DNA of 64,000 nt from Bradyrhizobium sp. 132 (GCF_023074185.1 NZ_JADPKY010000027.1:21001-85000); one strand, 5' to 3'. Positions 35,227 to 44,472 are shown, counted from the first letter of the stretch. The notes: generated by a model not told the origin, from the letters alone. Numbers and translations: made by a program.

Positions 35227-35280
35227 CGTCGTCATTGCGAGGAGCGAAGCGACGAAGCTTTGCTTCGCTCGCAACGACGG
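35227..35280. repeat. Short copy of palindromic repeat (family A)
   Basis: Inverted repeat with ends CGTCATTGCGAG and CTCGCAACGACG and a GAAGC/GCTTC core, a shortened copy of the elements at 45663, 50917 and 52831. Confidence 0.75.
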
Positions 35281-35311
35281 AGCAATAGAGTTAAGAGCGG
35301 TTTAGTCTAGC

Positions 35312-35695
35312 TCACGCCTTCCCGTCGATCTCCGCGAACACCTCGCGCGCGATGCGAAAACTGTCGACCGCCGCCGGCATGCCGCCATAGATTGCGACCT
35401 GCATCAGAATCTCGCGGATCTCGTCCCGGCTGACGCCGTTGGTCAGTGCGCCCTTCAGATGCGCGCGGAATTCGTGCTGGCGGTTGAGGATCGCGATCAT
35501 CGCGATGTTGAGCATGCTGCGGGTCTTGCGCGGCAACTCCTCGCGGCCCCACACCGTGCCCCAGCAATATTCGTTGAGCATCTCCTGGAACGGACGGTTG
35601 AAATCATCGACGCTCTTCAGGGCGTTGTTGACATAGGCCTCGCCCAGGACCGCTTTGCGGACTTCCAGGCCCTTGTCGTGCATCTTCTTGTCCAT
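35312..35695 (-). CDS. Carboxymuconolactone decarboxylase-family protein
   Basis: 127 residues, PcaC-like. The central E-E-L-P-R-K-T-R-S-M-L-N-I-A-M-I and E-F-R-A-H-L-K-G-A-L-T-N-G-V are characteristic of 4-carboxymuconolactone decarboxylases; the typical HxxxA-type His is in F-R-A-H-L-K. No Cys-x-x-Cys, so not an AhpD peroxidase. It could act in protocatechuate catabolism, but no other pca genes lie nearby. AAGGAAA lies before the ATG. Confidence 0.85.
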   Translation of the reverse strand: MDKKMHDKGLEVRKAVLGEAYVNNALKSVDDFNRPFQEMLNEYCWGTVWGREELPRKTRSMLNIAMIAILNRQHEFRAHLKGALTNGVSRDEIREILMQVAIYGGMPAAVDSFRIAREVFAEIDGKA

Positions 35696-35860
35696 GGCGT
35701 TTCCTTCGGTTTCCTTGGATGGCGGCGCGGAAATTAGGGGGTTGCGGCGGGGCAGTCACGTCCTCGTGTTATGCGGGAAAAGGGGTGTCTCCCGCACAGG
35801 AACGGATGCCTCAGTGCTGCCGTTGTGGTAGCTTCTCTACCGGGCAACCTGGAGAGTTGA

Positions 35861-37810
35861 TTGAACGGCGTCATCCCCGAGCCGTCAGACCCGATCCGCG
35901 ATGGCGACGCTCTGTCGCGGCTGAAGCTGGCGCAGGCCCTGAAGCGGGCCACTTATGCCATCGCGTGGGAGCGTGGCTGGCCGAATCTGGCACGGCTTCT
36001 CACCGTCGTCGGCCTGTTCCTGGTGGTGTCCTGGGCCGGCCTCTGGCTGGTGCTGCCGTTCGTTGCCCGCGCTATCGGTCTCGTCGTTTTCGCCGGAATG
36101 GCGATTGCCGTCCTGTTCCCGGTGCGTCGCTTCCGCTGGCCGAGCCGCGAGGAGGCGCTTGCCCGGCTCGACCGCGGCTCCGGCATCCGTCATCGGCCGG
36201 CCACCACCCTCACGGACACGTTGAGCTCGCGGGATCCGGTTGCGCAGGCGTTGTGGCAGGCACAGCGCGAGCGCACGCTGGCTTCGATCAGGCGCATCCG
36301 CGCCGGTCTGCCGAACCCGCGGCTCGCTCTGCATGATCCCTGGGCGCTCCGCGCGCTGGTCATGGTGATGCTGGTAGCGACCTTCTTCGCCGCCGGCGAC
36401 GAGCGTGCGATGCGGCTGGGCGCAGCCTTCGACTGGAACGGCGTGCTGGCGCCGACCAACGTTCGCGTTGACGCCTGGGTCACGCCGCCGCTCTACACCG
36501 GCAAGCCGCCGGTCATCCTGTCGGCCGCCAACAAGGAGGCCGCGGCGCTGCCCGCCAGCGGCCCGCTTGCCGTTCCCGCCGGCTCGACCCTGATCGTGCG
36601 CTCCTCCGGCGGCAGCCTCGATGTCGTGATCTCCGGCGGCCTCAAGGAGGTCGCCCCCGCTGAAGCCACGCCCAAGGGCACCAACGAGAAGCATTTTGCC
36701 ATCACCGGTGACGGCACCGCGCATGTCCGCGCGCCCTCCGGCCAGCCGCAATGGGCGTTTGCGGCAACGCCGGACCGCGCGCCGACGATCGCCCTTGTGA
36801 AGGATCCCGAGCGTCAGGCCCGCGGTGGGCTCCAGCTCTCCTACAAGATCGAGGACGATTACGGCGTCACCGGCGCCGCCGCGCAAATCGGCCTGCGCCC
36901 CGCCGAAGCCAAAGACGGCAGCAAGGATGCCGACACCAAGGATGCCGACACCAAGGTCGCCGCGCGGCCGCTGTTCCAGCCGCCGCAATTCCCGCTCGTA
37001 CTGCCGAATGCGCGTACCCGCAACGGCGTCGGCCAGACGGTGAAGGACCTCAGCGAGGACCCCTATGCCGGCGCCGACGTCACGCTGACCCTCACCGCCA
37101 AGGACGAGGCCGGCAACGAGGCCAAAAGCGAACCCTTCAACATGCGCCTGCCCGAGCGGTTGTTCACCAACTCGCTCGCGCGCGCGCTGATCGAGCAGCG
37201 CCGCATCCTCGCGCTCGACGCCAACAAGAACTCGGATGTCTATGCCGCGCTCGACGCGCTGATGATCGCGCCCGAATTGTTCACGCCGGATGCAGGCTGC
37301 TATCTCGGCCTGCGCAGCCTGGCGCTCCAGGTGGAAGCCGCCCGCACCGACGACGCGCTGCGCGAGGTGGTGGGAAGCATGTGGGCGTTTGCGGTCACCA
37401 TCGAGGACGACGGTGTCGCCGGCAGCGTCAACGCCGCGCTGCGCTCCGCGCAGGATGCGCTCAAGCGGGCGCTGGAACGCGGCGCCAGCGAGGAGGAGAT
37501 CAAGGCGCTGACGCAAAAGCTGCGCGAGGCGATGGCCGGCAAGGTGCGCGATCTCGCGCGGCGCGCCGAGCAGAATCCGCTTGGACCCCGGCAGCCGTTC
37601 CCCGCAGAGGTTCAGCTCATTCTCGACAAGTCGGTCGAGCTGCGACAAAAGACCCAGCATGCCACGCCCGAGCAGCTCGAAGAGCTGGCGCAGCAGCAGG
37701 ACGTCTTGCGCCAGCAGCTGCAGGCCTATCGGAAGTCGGCGGGCAGCCGGGCGAAGGGGGGCGAGGACGGGGCCAATCAGTTTACGCGGGACCGGAAATG
37801 CGGAAGCTAG
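35861..37810 (+). CDS. DUF4175/TIGR02302 protein, N-terminal part
   Basis: 649 residues. Two membrane segments at about residues 45-90 and one near 165-180 are followed by a long periplasmic part rich in beta structure, ending in a helical Gln-rich region. The start (R-D-G-D-A-L-S-R-L-K-L-A-Q-A-L-K-R-A) and the body resemble TIGR02302/DUF4175 proteins of alphaproteobacteria, whose role is unknown. Homologues as I remember them run on to about 850 residues, but here the frame stops at 37810 and the usual C-terminal part is in the next, overlapping frame. TTG start with GGAGAG upstream. A repeat D-A-D-T-K is present near residue 365. Confidence 0.75.
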   Translation: MNGVIPEPSDPIRDGDALSRLKLAQALKRATYAIAWERGWPNLARLLTVVGLFLVVSWAGLWLVLPFVARAIGLVVFAGMAIAVLFPVRRFRWPSREEALARLDRGSGIRHRPATTLTDTLSSRDPVAQALWQAQRERTLASIRRIRAGLPNPRLALHDPWALRALVMVMLVATFFAAGDERAMRLGAAFDWNGVLAPTNVRVDAWVTPPLYTGKPPVILSAANKEAAALPASGPLAVPAGSTLIVRSSGGSLDVVISGGLKEVAPAEATPKGTNEKHFAITGDGTAHVRAPSGQPQWAFAATPDRAPTIALVKDPERQARGGLQLSYKIEDDYGVTGAAAQIGLRPAEAKDGSKDADTKDADTKVAARPLFQPPQFPLVLPNARTRNGVGQTVKDLSEDPYAGADVTLTLTAKDEAGNEAKSEPFNMRLPERLFTNSLARALIEQRRILALDANKNSDVYAALDALMIAPELFTPDAGCYLGLRSLALQVEAARTDDALREVVGSMWAFAVTIEDDGVAGSVNAALRSAQDALKRALERGASEEEIKALTQKLREAMAGKVRDLARRAEQNPLGPRQPFPAEVQLILDKSVELRQKTQHATPEQLEELAQQQDVLRQQLQAYRKSAGSRAKGGEDGANQFTRDRKCGS

Positions 37811-38952
37811 CGCGCGTGCCAGCCTTGAAGGCGATGTCGATCGCCTGTCTCGCCCTCCTCCTGGGAGGCTTTCCCGCTGCGGTCTCGGCCCAGCAGGATC
37901 AGGATCCCGACGCGCTGCTCGACAGCGCGGAAAAGGCGATGCAGGAGTCCGGCGACAGTCTCAGGCAAAAGGAGTCCGGACGCAGCCTGAACAACCAATC
38001 CGATGCGATTCAGAAGCTCGAGGACTACAAGCGCGCGACGGAAAAAAGCCAATCCTCCAATCGCGATCGTTCCGTCATCACGCAACGCGACCTGGACGAG
38101 CTCTTGAAACAGATCGAGAAGGCGGCGCGCGAAGGCAATCGCGAGGCGGCCCAGCGCATGCTCGAGCAGCTCGCGCAGATCATGGAAAATCTCCAGATGG
38201 CGCAGCCCGGGCAATCCGGCGACAGCGACATGGAGCAGGCGCTCAACGAGCTTAGCGACATGATCCGCAAGCAGCAGCAATTGCGCGACAAGACTTTCAA
38301 GCAGGGCCAGGACTCCCGGCGTGAGCGCTCGCGCGGCAAGCAGCAGGGCGACCAGTCGATGTCGGACCTCCAGCAGGATCAGCAGTCGCTGCGCGACCGC
38401 CTGAAGAAGCTGCAGGACGAGCTCGCCAAGCGCGGCCTCACGCAGAAGGGGCAGAAGGGTCAGAATCAGAAAGGCCAGAAGGGTCAGCAAGGTGAGCAGG
38501 GACAGCCGGGCCAGGATGGCGATCAGGACGGCGACCAGGGTGATGACGACGGCAGTCTGGACGCTGCCGACGGGGCCATGGGCGATGCCGGCTCGCAGCT
38601 TGGCGAGGGCAATTCCGACGGCGCCGTGGACGCGCAAGGGAAAGCTCTCGACGCCTTGCGCAAGGGCGCGCAGAAGATGGCCGAGGCGATGCAGCAGGGC
38701 GATGGCGACGGGCAGGGCGATGGTCCCGGCAATCGTGCCGGCCGTCAGCAGAGCGGCGGCAATCAGACCGATCCGCTCGGCCGCCCCCTTCACGGCCGCG
38801 ATCTAAGCGACGACTACACGGTCAAGATCCCCGGCGAGATCGACGCCCAGCGCGTCCGCCGCATCCTCGAAGAGCTCCGCCGCCGCTTAGGGGATAGCTC
38901 GCGCCCGCAGATCGAGCTCGACTATATCGAGCGGCTGCTGAAGGATTTTTAG
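37798..38952 (+). CDS. DUF4175/TIGR02302 C-terminal part, with its own signal peptide
   Basis: 384 residues. The first 33 residues look like a complete signal peptide (M-R-K-L-A-R…S-I-A-C-L-A-L-L-L, cleavage near V-S-A-Q). The rest is a long Gln/Lys/Asp-rich coiled-coil region, a low-complexity Q-K-G-Q and D-G-D-Q tract at about 220-250, and the C-terminus V-K-I-P-G-E-I-D-A-Q-R-V-R-R-I-L-E-E-L…L-D-Y-I-E-R-L-L-K, which is the usual end of TIGR02302 proteins. It overlaps the upstream gene by 13 bp in another frame. Either a true second gene of a split protein or the result of a frameshift; the signal peptide favours the first. Confidence 0.7.
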   Translation: MRKLARVPALKAMSIACLALLLGGFPAAVSAQQDQDPDALLDSAEKAMQESGDSLRQKESGRSLNNQSDAIQKLEDYKRATEKSQSSNRDRSVITQRDLDELLKQIEKAAREGNREAAQRMLEQLAQIMENLQMAQPGQSGDSDMEQALNELSDMIRKQQQLRDKTFKQGQDSRRERSRGKQQGDQSMSDLQQDQQSLRDRLKKLQDELAKRGLTQKGQKGQNQKGQKGQQGEQGQPGQDGDQDGDQGDDDGSLDAADGAMGDAGSQLGEGNSDGAVDAQGKALDALRKGAQKMAEAMQQGDGDGQGDGPGNRAGRQQSGGNQTDPLGRPLHGRDLSDDYTVKIPGEIDAQRVRRILEELRRRLGDSSRPQIELDYIERLLKDF

Positions 38953-39052
38953 AGGCTGCCGCAGCTTTCGTCGCCCGGATGCGCGCAGCGATATCCGGGG
39001 CCGCCGGTCCCGCATGTCGCCGCGCTCATGTGGGCTACAATCCTGCCCGCCG

Positions 39053-39427
39053 CTATGCTTTCTTCGCCGCCAGCGCATCTGCCACCGCCGTGCGGATGTC
39101 GGCGACCGAGAACGGCTTGGTCACGACGTCATGCACCAGCGCGTTGAGATTCGAGGCGCGCTCGCGCTGGTCGGCAAAGCCGGTCATCAGCAGAATGGTC
39201 AGATCGGGGAAATCGCGTGCGACGGAAAGCGCCAACGCGATGCCGTCCATCACCGGCATCTGGATGTCGGTGAGCAGCAGGTCGAATGCGCCGTCCGCGC
39301 GGGTCAGGATTTCAAGCGCCTCGGCGCCGTCCTGCGCGGTGACGATCTCATGGCCGTCCATGGCGATGGCGCGCGCCACCAGCTGGCGCATCGAATCCTC
39401 GTCGTCGGCGATCAGGATTTTGGGCAT
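39053..39427 (-). CDS. CpdR-type single-domain response regulator
   Basis: 124-residue stand-alone receiver. Acid pocket D-D-E, phospho-acceptor Asp in L-L-T-D-I-Q-M-P, switch Thr in L-M-T-G-F-A and Lys in V-T-K-P-F. The sequence resembles CpdR, which (known in Caulobacter and Sinorhizobium) targets ClpXP to the pole when unphosphorylated. No kinase is adjacent; in alphaproteobacteria CpdR receives phosphate through ChpT. The CpdR assignment is by resemblance only. Confidence 0.8.
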   Translation of the reverse strand: MPKILIADDEDSMRQLVARAIAMDGHEIVTAQDGAEALEILTRADGAFDLLLTDIQMPVMDGIALALSVARDFPDLTILLMTGFADQRERASNLNALVHDVVTKPFSVADIRTAVADALAAKKA

Positions 39428-39486
39428 GAGACCAACCTTGAGACCAACCTCGCGACCAGCTTTTCCTGCGAGAGCTGCAAAATCGA

Positions 39487-40368
39487 TTATACGCTGCCGC
39501 CGGTGATGTCGCGCCGGTTGAAGAAGCGAACGTCGATATTGCGGCCCTCCGGCGGCGGCGAGGCCAGGCGCGAGCGGAAGAAGGCGCGCTCGCCGGGCTG
39601 TAGCACGGTCTGCTCCAGAACCGTGTTCCAGGCGTAGATCTCAGCGCCTTGCGCGTCGCGCACCGCGAAGCGCAGCCGGGGAATGTCGAGCGGCTTCTTG
39701 CCCTGGCCCACGATCACGCCCTCGATCACCAGCACTTGCTTACCGTCCACGGTCTCGCTGGAAAGCTTGACGTCCTTGAAGGCCAGCGCGCGCAGATTAA
39801 CTTCGAGGCCGACCATCTTGTAGAATGCGGCCGTCTGCGGCAGCAGCCGCACCATGTCGCCGCGCCAGATCATCAGCGCCAGCACCAGCGCGCCCATGGC
39901 GGCGCAGGCTGTCGGCAGGCCGAAATGGGATTTTCGCGGCGCCGTGACGGCGACCGGACGGCTCACCCGCGCGCCGCGCCGGCGGCCGAACAGGCCGCGG
40001 AACCAGGATTGGTGCTGTTCGCCGACGACTTCCTCCTCGGCGGACCGGGCCGCCGCCGACCATTCGTCCTCGGTGTCCCTCGCCTCCTCGTCCGGCCAGT
40101 CACTGGCGATCGAGGGGCTGTCGACAACGGGCGCATCGGCGGCGCCGTCGTCCCGGGCATAGGAGTTCCACTGCTCGGCGAGATCGGCCTGGTCGTCGGC
40201 CTGGCTGGCCGCGGCCATTGCCGGGATGGACGCCTCCTCGATGGCATTCTCGGCATGGGCAACCCAGGTCTCCTTGCAACGGGAGCAGCGGACCGTCCGT
40301 CCGTTCACCCCGAGGCTCGCAAGCTTGATGGCGTAGGATGTCGTACAATGAGGGCAGACGATATGCAT
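39487..40368 (-). CDS. MJ0042 zinc-ribbon membrane protein
   Basis: 293 residues. The N-terminal zinc ribbon C-P-H-C…C-S-R-C is the MJ0042 type, followed by an acidic disordered stretch, one membrane segment at about 160-180 and a C-terminal extracytoplasmic domain of the DUF3426 type (V-L-V-I-E-G-V-I-V-G…). Divergent from ftsE, a usual arrangement in Rhizobiales. The start at 40368 begins the zinc ribbon; longer frames add non-conserved sequence. Confidence 0.85.
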   Translation of the reverse strand: MHIVCPHCTTSYAIKLASLGVNGRTVRCSRCKETWVAHAENAIEEASIPAMAAASQADDQADLAEQWNSYARDDGAADAPVVDSPSIASDWPDEEARDTEDEWSAAARSAEEEVVGEQHQSWFRGLFGRRRGARVSRPVAVTAPRKSHFGLPTACAAMGALVLALMIWRGDMVRLLPQTAAFYKMVGLEVNLRALAFKDVKLSSETVDGKQVLVIEGVIVGQGKKPLDIPRLRFAVRDAQGAEIYAWNTVLEQTVLQPGERAFFRSRLASPPPEGRNIDVRFFNRRDITGGSV

Positions 40369-40559
40369 GGACGAGCCTTGATGCATGGACGGGACTTGAC
40401 GATGACACGGTCGCGCAGAACCGAGGGGCAGGAATGCTGCCAATTATGCTACAGGGCGACCGTTAACGAACCGGAAACCATAACGGTCGCAAAACCCGTT
40501 GATCGCGTGTGGCGGAGCACAGCCGCGTCGCCCGCGCCCTCTCTCGAACGGAGCTGAAC

Positions 40560-41219
40560 TTGGTTCGGTTCGAAAATGTCGGACTGCGTTACGGCCTGGG
40601 GCCCGAGGTCCTGCGCGACCTCAGCTTCCATATCCCGGCGCATTCCTTTCAATTTCTCACCGGCCCGTCCGGCGCCGGCAAAACCTCGCTGCTGCGCCTG
40701 TTGTTCCTCTCGCATCGACCGACGCGCGGCCTCGTCAATCTGTTCGGCCACGACATCTCGCAGCTCGGCAAGGACGAGGTCGCGGATCTGCGCAAGCGCA
40801 TCGGCATCGTGCTCCAGGATTTCCGCTTGCTCGACCACATGACGACATATGAGAACGTCGCGCTGCCGTTCCGCGTCATGGGCCGCAGCGAATCGAGCTA
40901 CCGCAAGGAGGTCATCGACCTCCTGAAATGGGTCGGGCTTGGCGAGCGCATGGACGCGCTGCCGCCGATCCTGTCCGGCGGCGAGAAGCAGCGCGCGGCG
41001 ATCGCGCGCGCCGTGATCTCGCGGCCGCAGCTGCTGCTGGCAGACGAGCCGACCGGCAGCGTCGATCCGACGCTCGGCCGTCGCCTGCTGCGGCTGTTCA
41101 TCGAGCTCAACAAATCGGGCACCGCCGTCATCATCGCCACCCACGATATCGCCCTGATGGACCAGTACGAGGCGCGCCGCTTCGTGCTGCACCAGGGACG
41201 GCTGCACGTCTATGAGTAG
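40560..41219 (+). CDS. ftsE: Cell division ATP-binding protein FtsE
   Basis: 219-residue ABC ATPase of the FtsEX complex, which couples division to cell-wall hydrolase activation. Walker A G-P-S-G-A-G-K-T, signature L-S-G-G-E-K-Q-R, Walker B L-L-L-A-D-E-P-T-G. The conserved start (V-R-F-E-N-V-G-L-R-Y) follows a TTG at 40560 with GGAG 6 bases upstream, so TTG is taken as the start codon. A GTG 17 codons earlier adds non-conserved residues. Overlaps ftsX by 8 bp. Confidence 0.93.
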   Translation: MVRFENVGLRYGLGPEVLRDLSFHIPAHSFQFLTGPSGAGKTSLLRLLFLSHRPTRGLVNLFGHDISQLGKDEVADLRKRIGIVLQDFRLLDHMTTYENVALPFRVMGRSESSYRKEVIDLLKWVGLGERMDALPPILSGGEKQRAAIARAVISRPQLLLADEPTGSVDPTLGRRLLRLFIELNKSGTAVIIATHDIALMDQYEARRFVLHQGRLHVYE

Positions 41220-42180
41220 GCCCGACGAGCGTGGCGTGCTGGTCGACCTCGGACAGGAGCGTCCGCAGCTGCCGGCCAAGGCGCGCAACATGTCGCCGAT
41301 CGTGCCGCGCGCCTCGATCCATGGCCGCGCGCTGGTCGCCGTCGTCGCCATCATGACCTTCCTGGCGTCGATGACGACCGGCACGGTGCTGCTGGTGAGC
41401 GCCTCCGCCGCCGAATGGCAGTCGGACGTTGCGAGCGAAATCACCATCCAGGTCCGGCCGCAGACGGGACGCGATCTCGAACGCGACACCGCGGCGGTGA
41501 CCGAGGCCATGCGCGCGCAAGCCGGCATCGTCGAGGTCAAGCCGTTCACCAAGGACGAGAGCGGCAAGCTGCTCGAGCCCTGGCTCGGCACCGGCCTGTC
41601 GCTGGACGATCTGCCGGTGCCGCGCATGATCATCGCGCGCGTGCAACCCGGCGCGCCGCTCGATCTCGGCGCCTTGCGCGCCCGCGTGACCCAGGTGGCG
41701 CCAAGCGCCAGCGTCGACGATCACCGCGCCTGGATCGAGCGCATGCGCTCGATGACCAACGCCACCGTGCTCGCCGGCCTCGGAATCCTCGCGCTCGTCA
41801 TTATCGCCACCATCATCTCGGTGTCGTTCGCGACCCGCGGCGCCATGGCGGCGAACCGTCCGATCGTCGAGGTGCTGCACTTCGTCGGTGCCGGCGACCG
41901 TTATATCGCCAACCGCTTCCTGCGCCATTTCCTCAGGCTGGGGCTTGAGGGCGGCGTCATCGGCGGCGGCGCCGCCATGCTGGTGTTCGGCTTCTCCGAG
42001 TCGATTGCAGGCTGGTTTTCCGGCACCCCCGTCGGCGACCAGTTCGCCGCGCTGCTCGGCACCTTCTCGCTACGACCGTCGGGCTACATCGTGCTCGCGG
42101 TGCAGGCCGTGCTGATCGGCGCCATCACCGCAGTCGCCTCGCGCCAGACACTGTTCGCGACACTGAACGATGTCGATTGA
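41212..42180 (+). CDS. ftsX: Cell division permease FtsX
   Basis: 322-residue FtsX. Cytoplasmic N-terminus, membrane segment about 45-65, an extracytoplasmic domain with P-F-T-K-D-E-S-G-K-L-L-E-P-W-L-G, then three more segments near 185-205, 245-265 and 290-310. It forms the membrane part of FtsEX with the upstream gene, whose end it overlaps. Confidence 0.92.
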   Translation: MSRPDERGVLVDLGQERPQLPAKARNMSPIVPRASIHGRALVAVVAIMTFLASMTTGTVLLVSASAAEWQSDVASEITIQVRPQTGRDLERDTAAVTEAMRAQAGIVEVKPFTKDESGKLLEPWLGTGLSLDDLPVPRMIIARVQPGAPLDLGALRARVTQVAPSASVDDHRAWIERMRSMTNATVLAGLGILALVIIATIISVSFATRGAMAANRPIVEVLHFVGAGDRYIANRFLRHFLRLGLEGGVIGGGAAMLVFGFSESIAGWFSGTPVGDQFAALLGTFSLRPSGYIVLAVQAVLIGAITAVASRQTLFATLNDVD

Positions 42181-42252
42181 GGCCGATAAACCGGACTCCA
42201 CTTCGCCTCAAAACGTCCTAAAATCATCCGGGGAAGGGACCACCGACATCGC

Positions 42253-42957
42253 ATGACCGCGCCGACCGACGATCGATCGCCGAAACTGCCGCGCGGTTGG
42301 CTGCGCGCGGCCGTGATGTCGACGATTGCGCTCGCCTTCGTCGGTGCGGCGGCGGGCTTCATCGCGTTCCTGTCGCAATTGCGCGGCGCCGAGATCGCGC
42401 CGGACCGCAAGGCGGACGGCATCGTGGTGCTGACCGGCGGCTCCTCGCGGGTCTCCGATGCGATGGAGCTGCTCGCTGCCGGCTACGGCAGGAGGCTCCT
42501 GATCTCCGGCGTGCACCCGACCTCGACGGCGAGCGACATCTCCCGGACGTTGCCGGAGAGCCAGTCCTTCATGCGTTGCTGCGTCGATCTCGACCGCAGC
42601 GCGGTCTCGACCCGCGGCAATGCCGCGGAAGCGCGGCGCTGGGCCGAGGGGCGCGGCTTCAAATCGCTGATCGTGGTCACCTCGAACTATCACATGCCCC
42701 GCGCGCTGGTGGAATTCTCGCATGCGATGCCGGAGACTACATTGATCCCGTTCGTGGTGGTCGGCGAAAAATGGCGCGAGGAGCCGTGGTGGACCTCGGC
42801 GTCCACCTTGCGGCTGCTGCTGTCCGAATATGTCAAGTACATCGCGGCCGAGCTCAGGGTGCGATTGGAGGATTTCGGGATTGACCTTTCGCCCGAGATG
42901 TCGGAGCAGCCTCCCGGGCTGCAGCCGAAGCGTCCCGCCACCGCACAGGCCAATTGA
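42253..42957 (+). CDS. YdcF/DUF218 family protein
   Basis: 234 residues, one membrane segment (about 22-42) then the DUF218 domain (K-A-D-G-I-V-V-L-T-G-G-S-S-R, E-S-Q-S-F-M, S-T-R-G-N-A-A-E-A, V-V-T-S-N-Y-H-M-P-R-A). In E. coli relatives (ElyC, SanA, YdcF) act in envelope or peptidoglycan precursor homeostasis; the exact reaction is unknown. It lies between ftsX and plsC. Confidence 0.88.
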   Translation: MTAPTDDRSPKLPRGWLRAAVMSTIALAFVGAAAGFIAFLSQLRGAEIAPDRKADGIVVLTGGSSRVSDAMELLAAGYGRRLLISGVHPTSTASDISRTLPESQSFMRCCVDLDRSAVSTRGNAAEARRWAEGRGFKSLIVVTSNYHMPRALVEFSHAMPETTLIPFVVVGEKWREEPWWTSASTLRLLLSEYVKYIAAELRVRLEDFGIDLSPEMSEQPPGLQPKRPATAQAN

Positions 42958-42979
42958 TCGGCAATTGATTGGATCCTCG

Positions 42980-43753
42980 ATGTTCTTGATTTTCCTGCGA
43001 TCGCTCGTGTTCAACGTGCTGTTCTACACCGTGCTGGTGTGCCTCGCGATCGTTGCGCTGCCGACCTTCGCATTGCCGCCGCGCGCCATGCTCACGGTCG
43101 CGCAATGGTGGGCGAAGGCGACGCTGTTCCTGATGCGGGCGGTCTGCAACATCAAGGTGGAATTCCGCGGCGTCGAGAAGATCCCGACGGGGCCATTGGT
43201 GATCGTCGCGAAGCACCAGTCGTTCTGGGAGACGTTCGTCTTGCCCGGCTTCTTCGATCGCCCGATCTTCATCCTCAAGCGTCAGCTCATGCAGATCCCG
43301 GTGTTCGGCCAGTTCCTGGTCAAGACCGGGATGATCGCGATCGACCGCAACGCCGGCGTCAAGGCGCTGCTGGACATGACGCGGCGGGCGCGTGAGGCGG
43401 TGCGCAGCGGCGCGCAGCTCGTGATCTTTCCCGAAGGCACGCGCCGCGCACCGGGCGCGCCACCGGACTACAAGACCGGCTTTGCGCAGATCTATTCGTC
43501 CTGCGGCGCGCAGTGCCTGCCGATCGCGCTCAATTCAGGCCTGTTCTGGCCGCGCCGCACCTTCATGCGCTATCCCGGCACGCTGGTGGTGGAGTTCCTC
43601 GATCCGCTGCCGCCGGGCCTGCGGAAGGACGAGTTTCTCTCCCGCGTGCAAACGGCGATCGAAGACGCGACCGGCCGCCTCGTCGAAGCGGGCCGCAAGG
43701 AGCAGGAGCAGTTGATGGGCAATTCGCCGAGCTACGCGCCGTCGGAGAATTAG
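42980..43753 (+). CDS. plsC: 1-acyl-sn-glycerol-3-phosphate acyltransferase
   Basis: 257-residue PlsC-type acyltransferase making phosphatidate. N-terminal membrane segment, then K-H-Q-S-F-W-E (the HX4D/E motif, here with Glu in the acidic place) and F-P-E-G-T-R. Adds the second acyl chain in phospholipid synthesis at the inner membrane. Starts 22 bp after the YdcF gene. Its stop overlaps the stop of the convergent ChaC-like gene. Confidence 0.92.
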   Translation: MFLIFLRSLVFNVLFYTVLVCLAIVALPTFALPPRAMLTVAQWWAKATLFLMRAVCNIKVEFRGVEKIPTGPLVIVAKHQSFWETFVLPGFFDRPIFILKRQLMQIPVFGQFLVKTGMIAIDRNAGVKALLDMTRRAREAVRSGAQLVIFPEGTRRAPGAPPDYKTGFAQIYSSCGAQCLPIALNSGLFWPRRTFMRYPGTLVVEFLDPLPPGLRKDEFLSRVQTAIEDATGRLVEAGRKEQEQLMGNSPSYAPSEN

Positions 43754-44361
43754 CGGCTCTCTCGATCTTCTGTGGGAGCCGGCGCGTGCGGGGAATGCGC
43801 ATCACCATGCAGCATGGTCGCGAGCTGATGCAGCTGCGTGTCGCGAAAGCCTTCGGCCTCAATTGCTTTCACCGTCGCGGTCACGTAGTCGCGGTTGGCG
43901 CCGGACTGGCCGTGGCCCTGGAGCACGTGGCGATGCTGGTCGGTGAGCGACAGCCGACCGGCATATTGCACGTGGCCGCGGTCGACGACATAGGCGAGCG
44001 CGGAGACGCGCTGCCGCGCGTCGTTCTCCAGCCACACCGAGCGCATGACTTCGCGATAGACCGACGTGACCTGCTCGCGCGCGCGCAAATAGGCGACCAC
44101 ATCGACGCGGCTCTTCTCGGCAACACGGAAGGCGATGCCGCGGCAGGCGCCGCCGCGGTCGAGCCCAAGCACCAGACCCGGCTTTTCGGGCGTACCACGG
44201 TGCACGAAGGAATAGACGCAGAGCGCGCGATGCTCGCCGACCAGCCGCGCCGGGACGCGTTCCTCGAATTCGAAGCCCGGCCGCCATATTAGCGAGCCGT
44301 AGCCGAACACCCAGAGGTCGCCTTTGGCTGCGGTGACGGAGGGAAGGGTGGTTTCCGACAT
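43750..44361 (-). CDS. Gamma-glutamylcyclotransferase (ChaC-like)
   Basis: 203 residues. The Y-G-S-L-I-W motif (W-V-F-G-Y-G-S-L-I-W-R-P) near residue 20 and the G-x-x-x-G-I-A-F-R-V stretch are the ChaC signature; the catalytic Glu is probably in Y-L-R-A-R-E-Q. ChaC enzymes cleave glutathione to 5-oxoproline and Cys-Gly. The ATG at 44361 is the first before the conserved part. It converges with plsC, overlapping by 4 bp. Confidence 0.88.
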   Translation of the reverse strand: MSETTLPSVTAAKGDLWVFGYGSLIWRPGFEFEERVPARLVGEHRALCVYSFVHRGTPEKPGLVLGLDRGGACRGIAFRVAEKSRVDVVAYLRAREQVTSVYREVMRSVWLENDARQRVSALAYVVDRGHVQYAGRLSLTDQHRHVLQGHGQSGANRDYVTATVKAIEAEGFRDTQLHQLATMLHGDAHSPHAPAPTEDRESR

Positions 44362-44472
44362 TTCGGGCACGGCTACCAGAACCGCGCTCGCAAGCGAAGC
44401 GAATTCTCCGTCTTTCGTCGTGGCTGTACCTCGCTTACATTTGACAAAATCAGGGGTCAAAGGGATCGCCGC

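Noticed and set aside
35885..37660. A 591-residue minus-strand open frame over the DUF4175 gene
   Set aside because: Antisense shadow without any recognisable domain.
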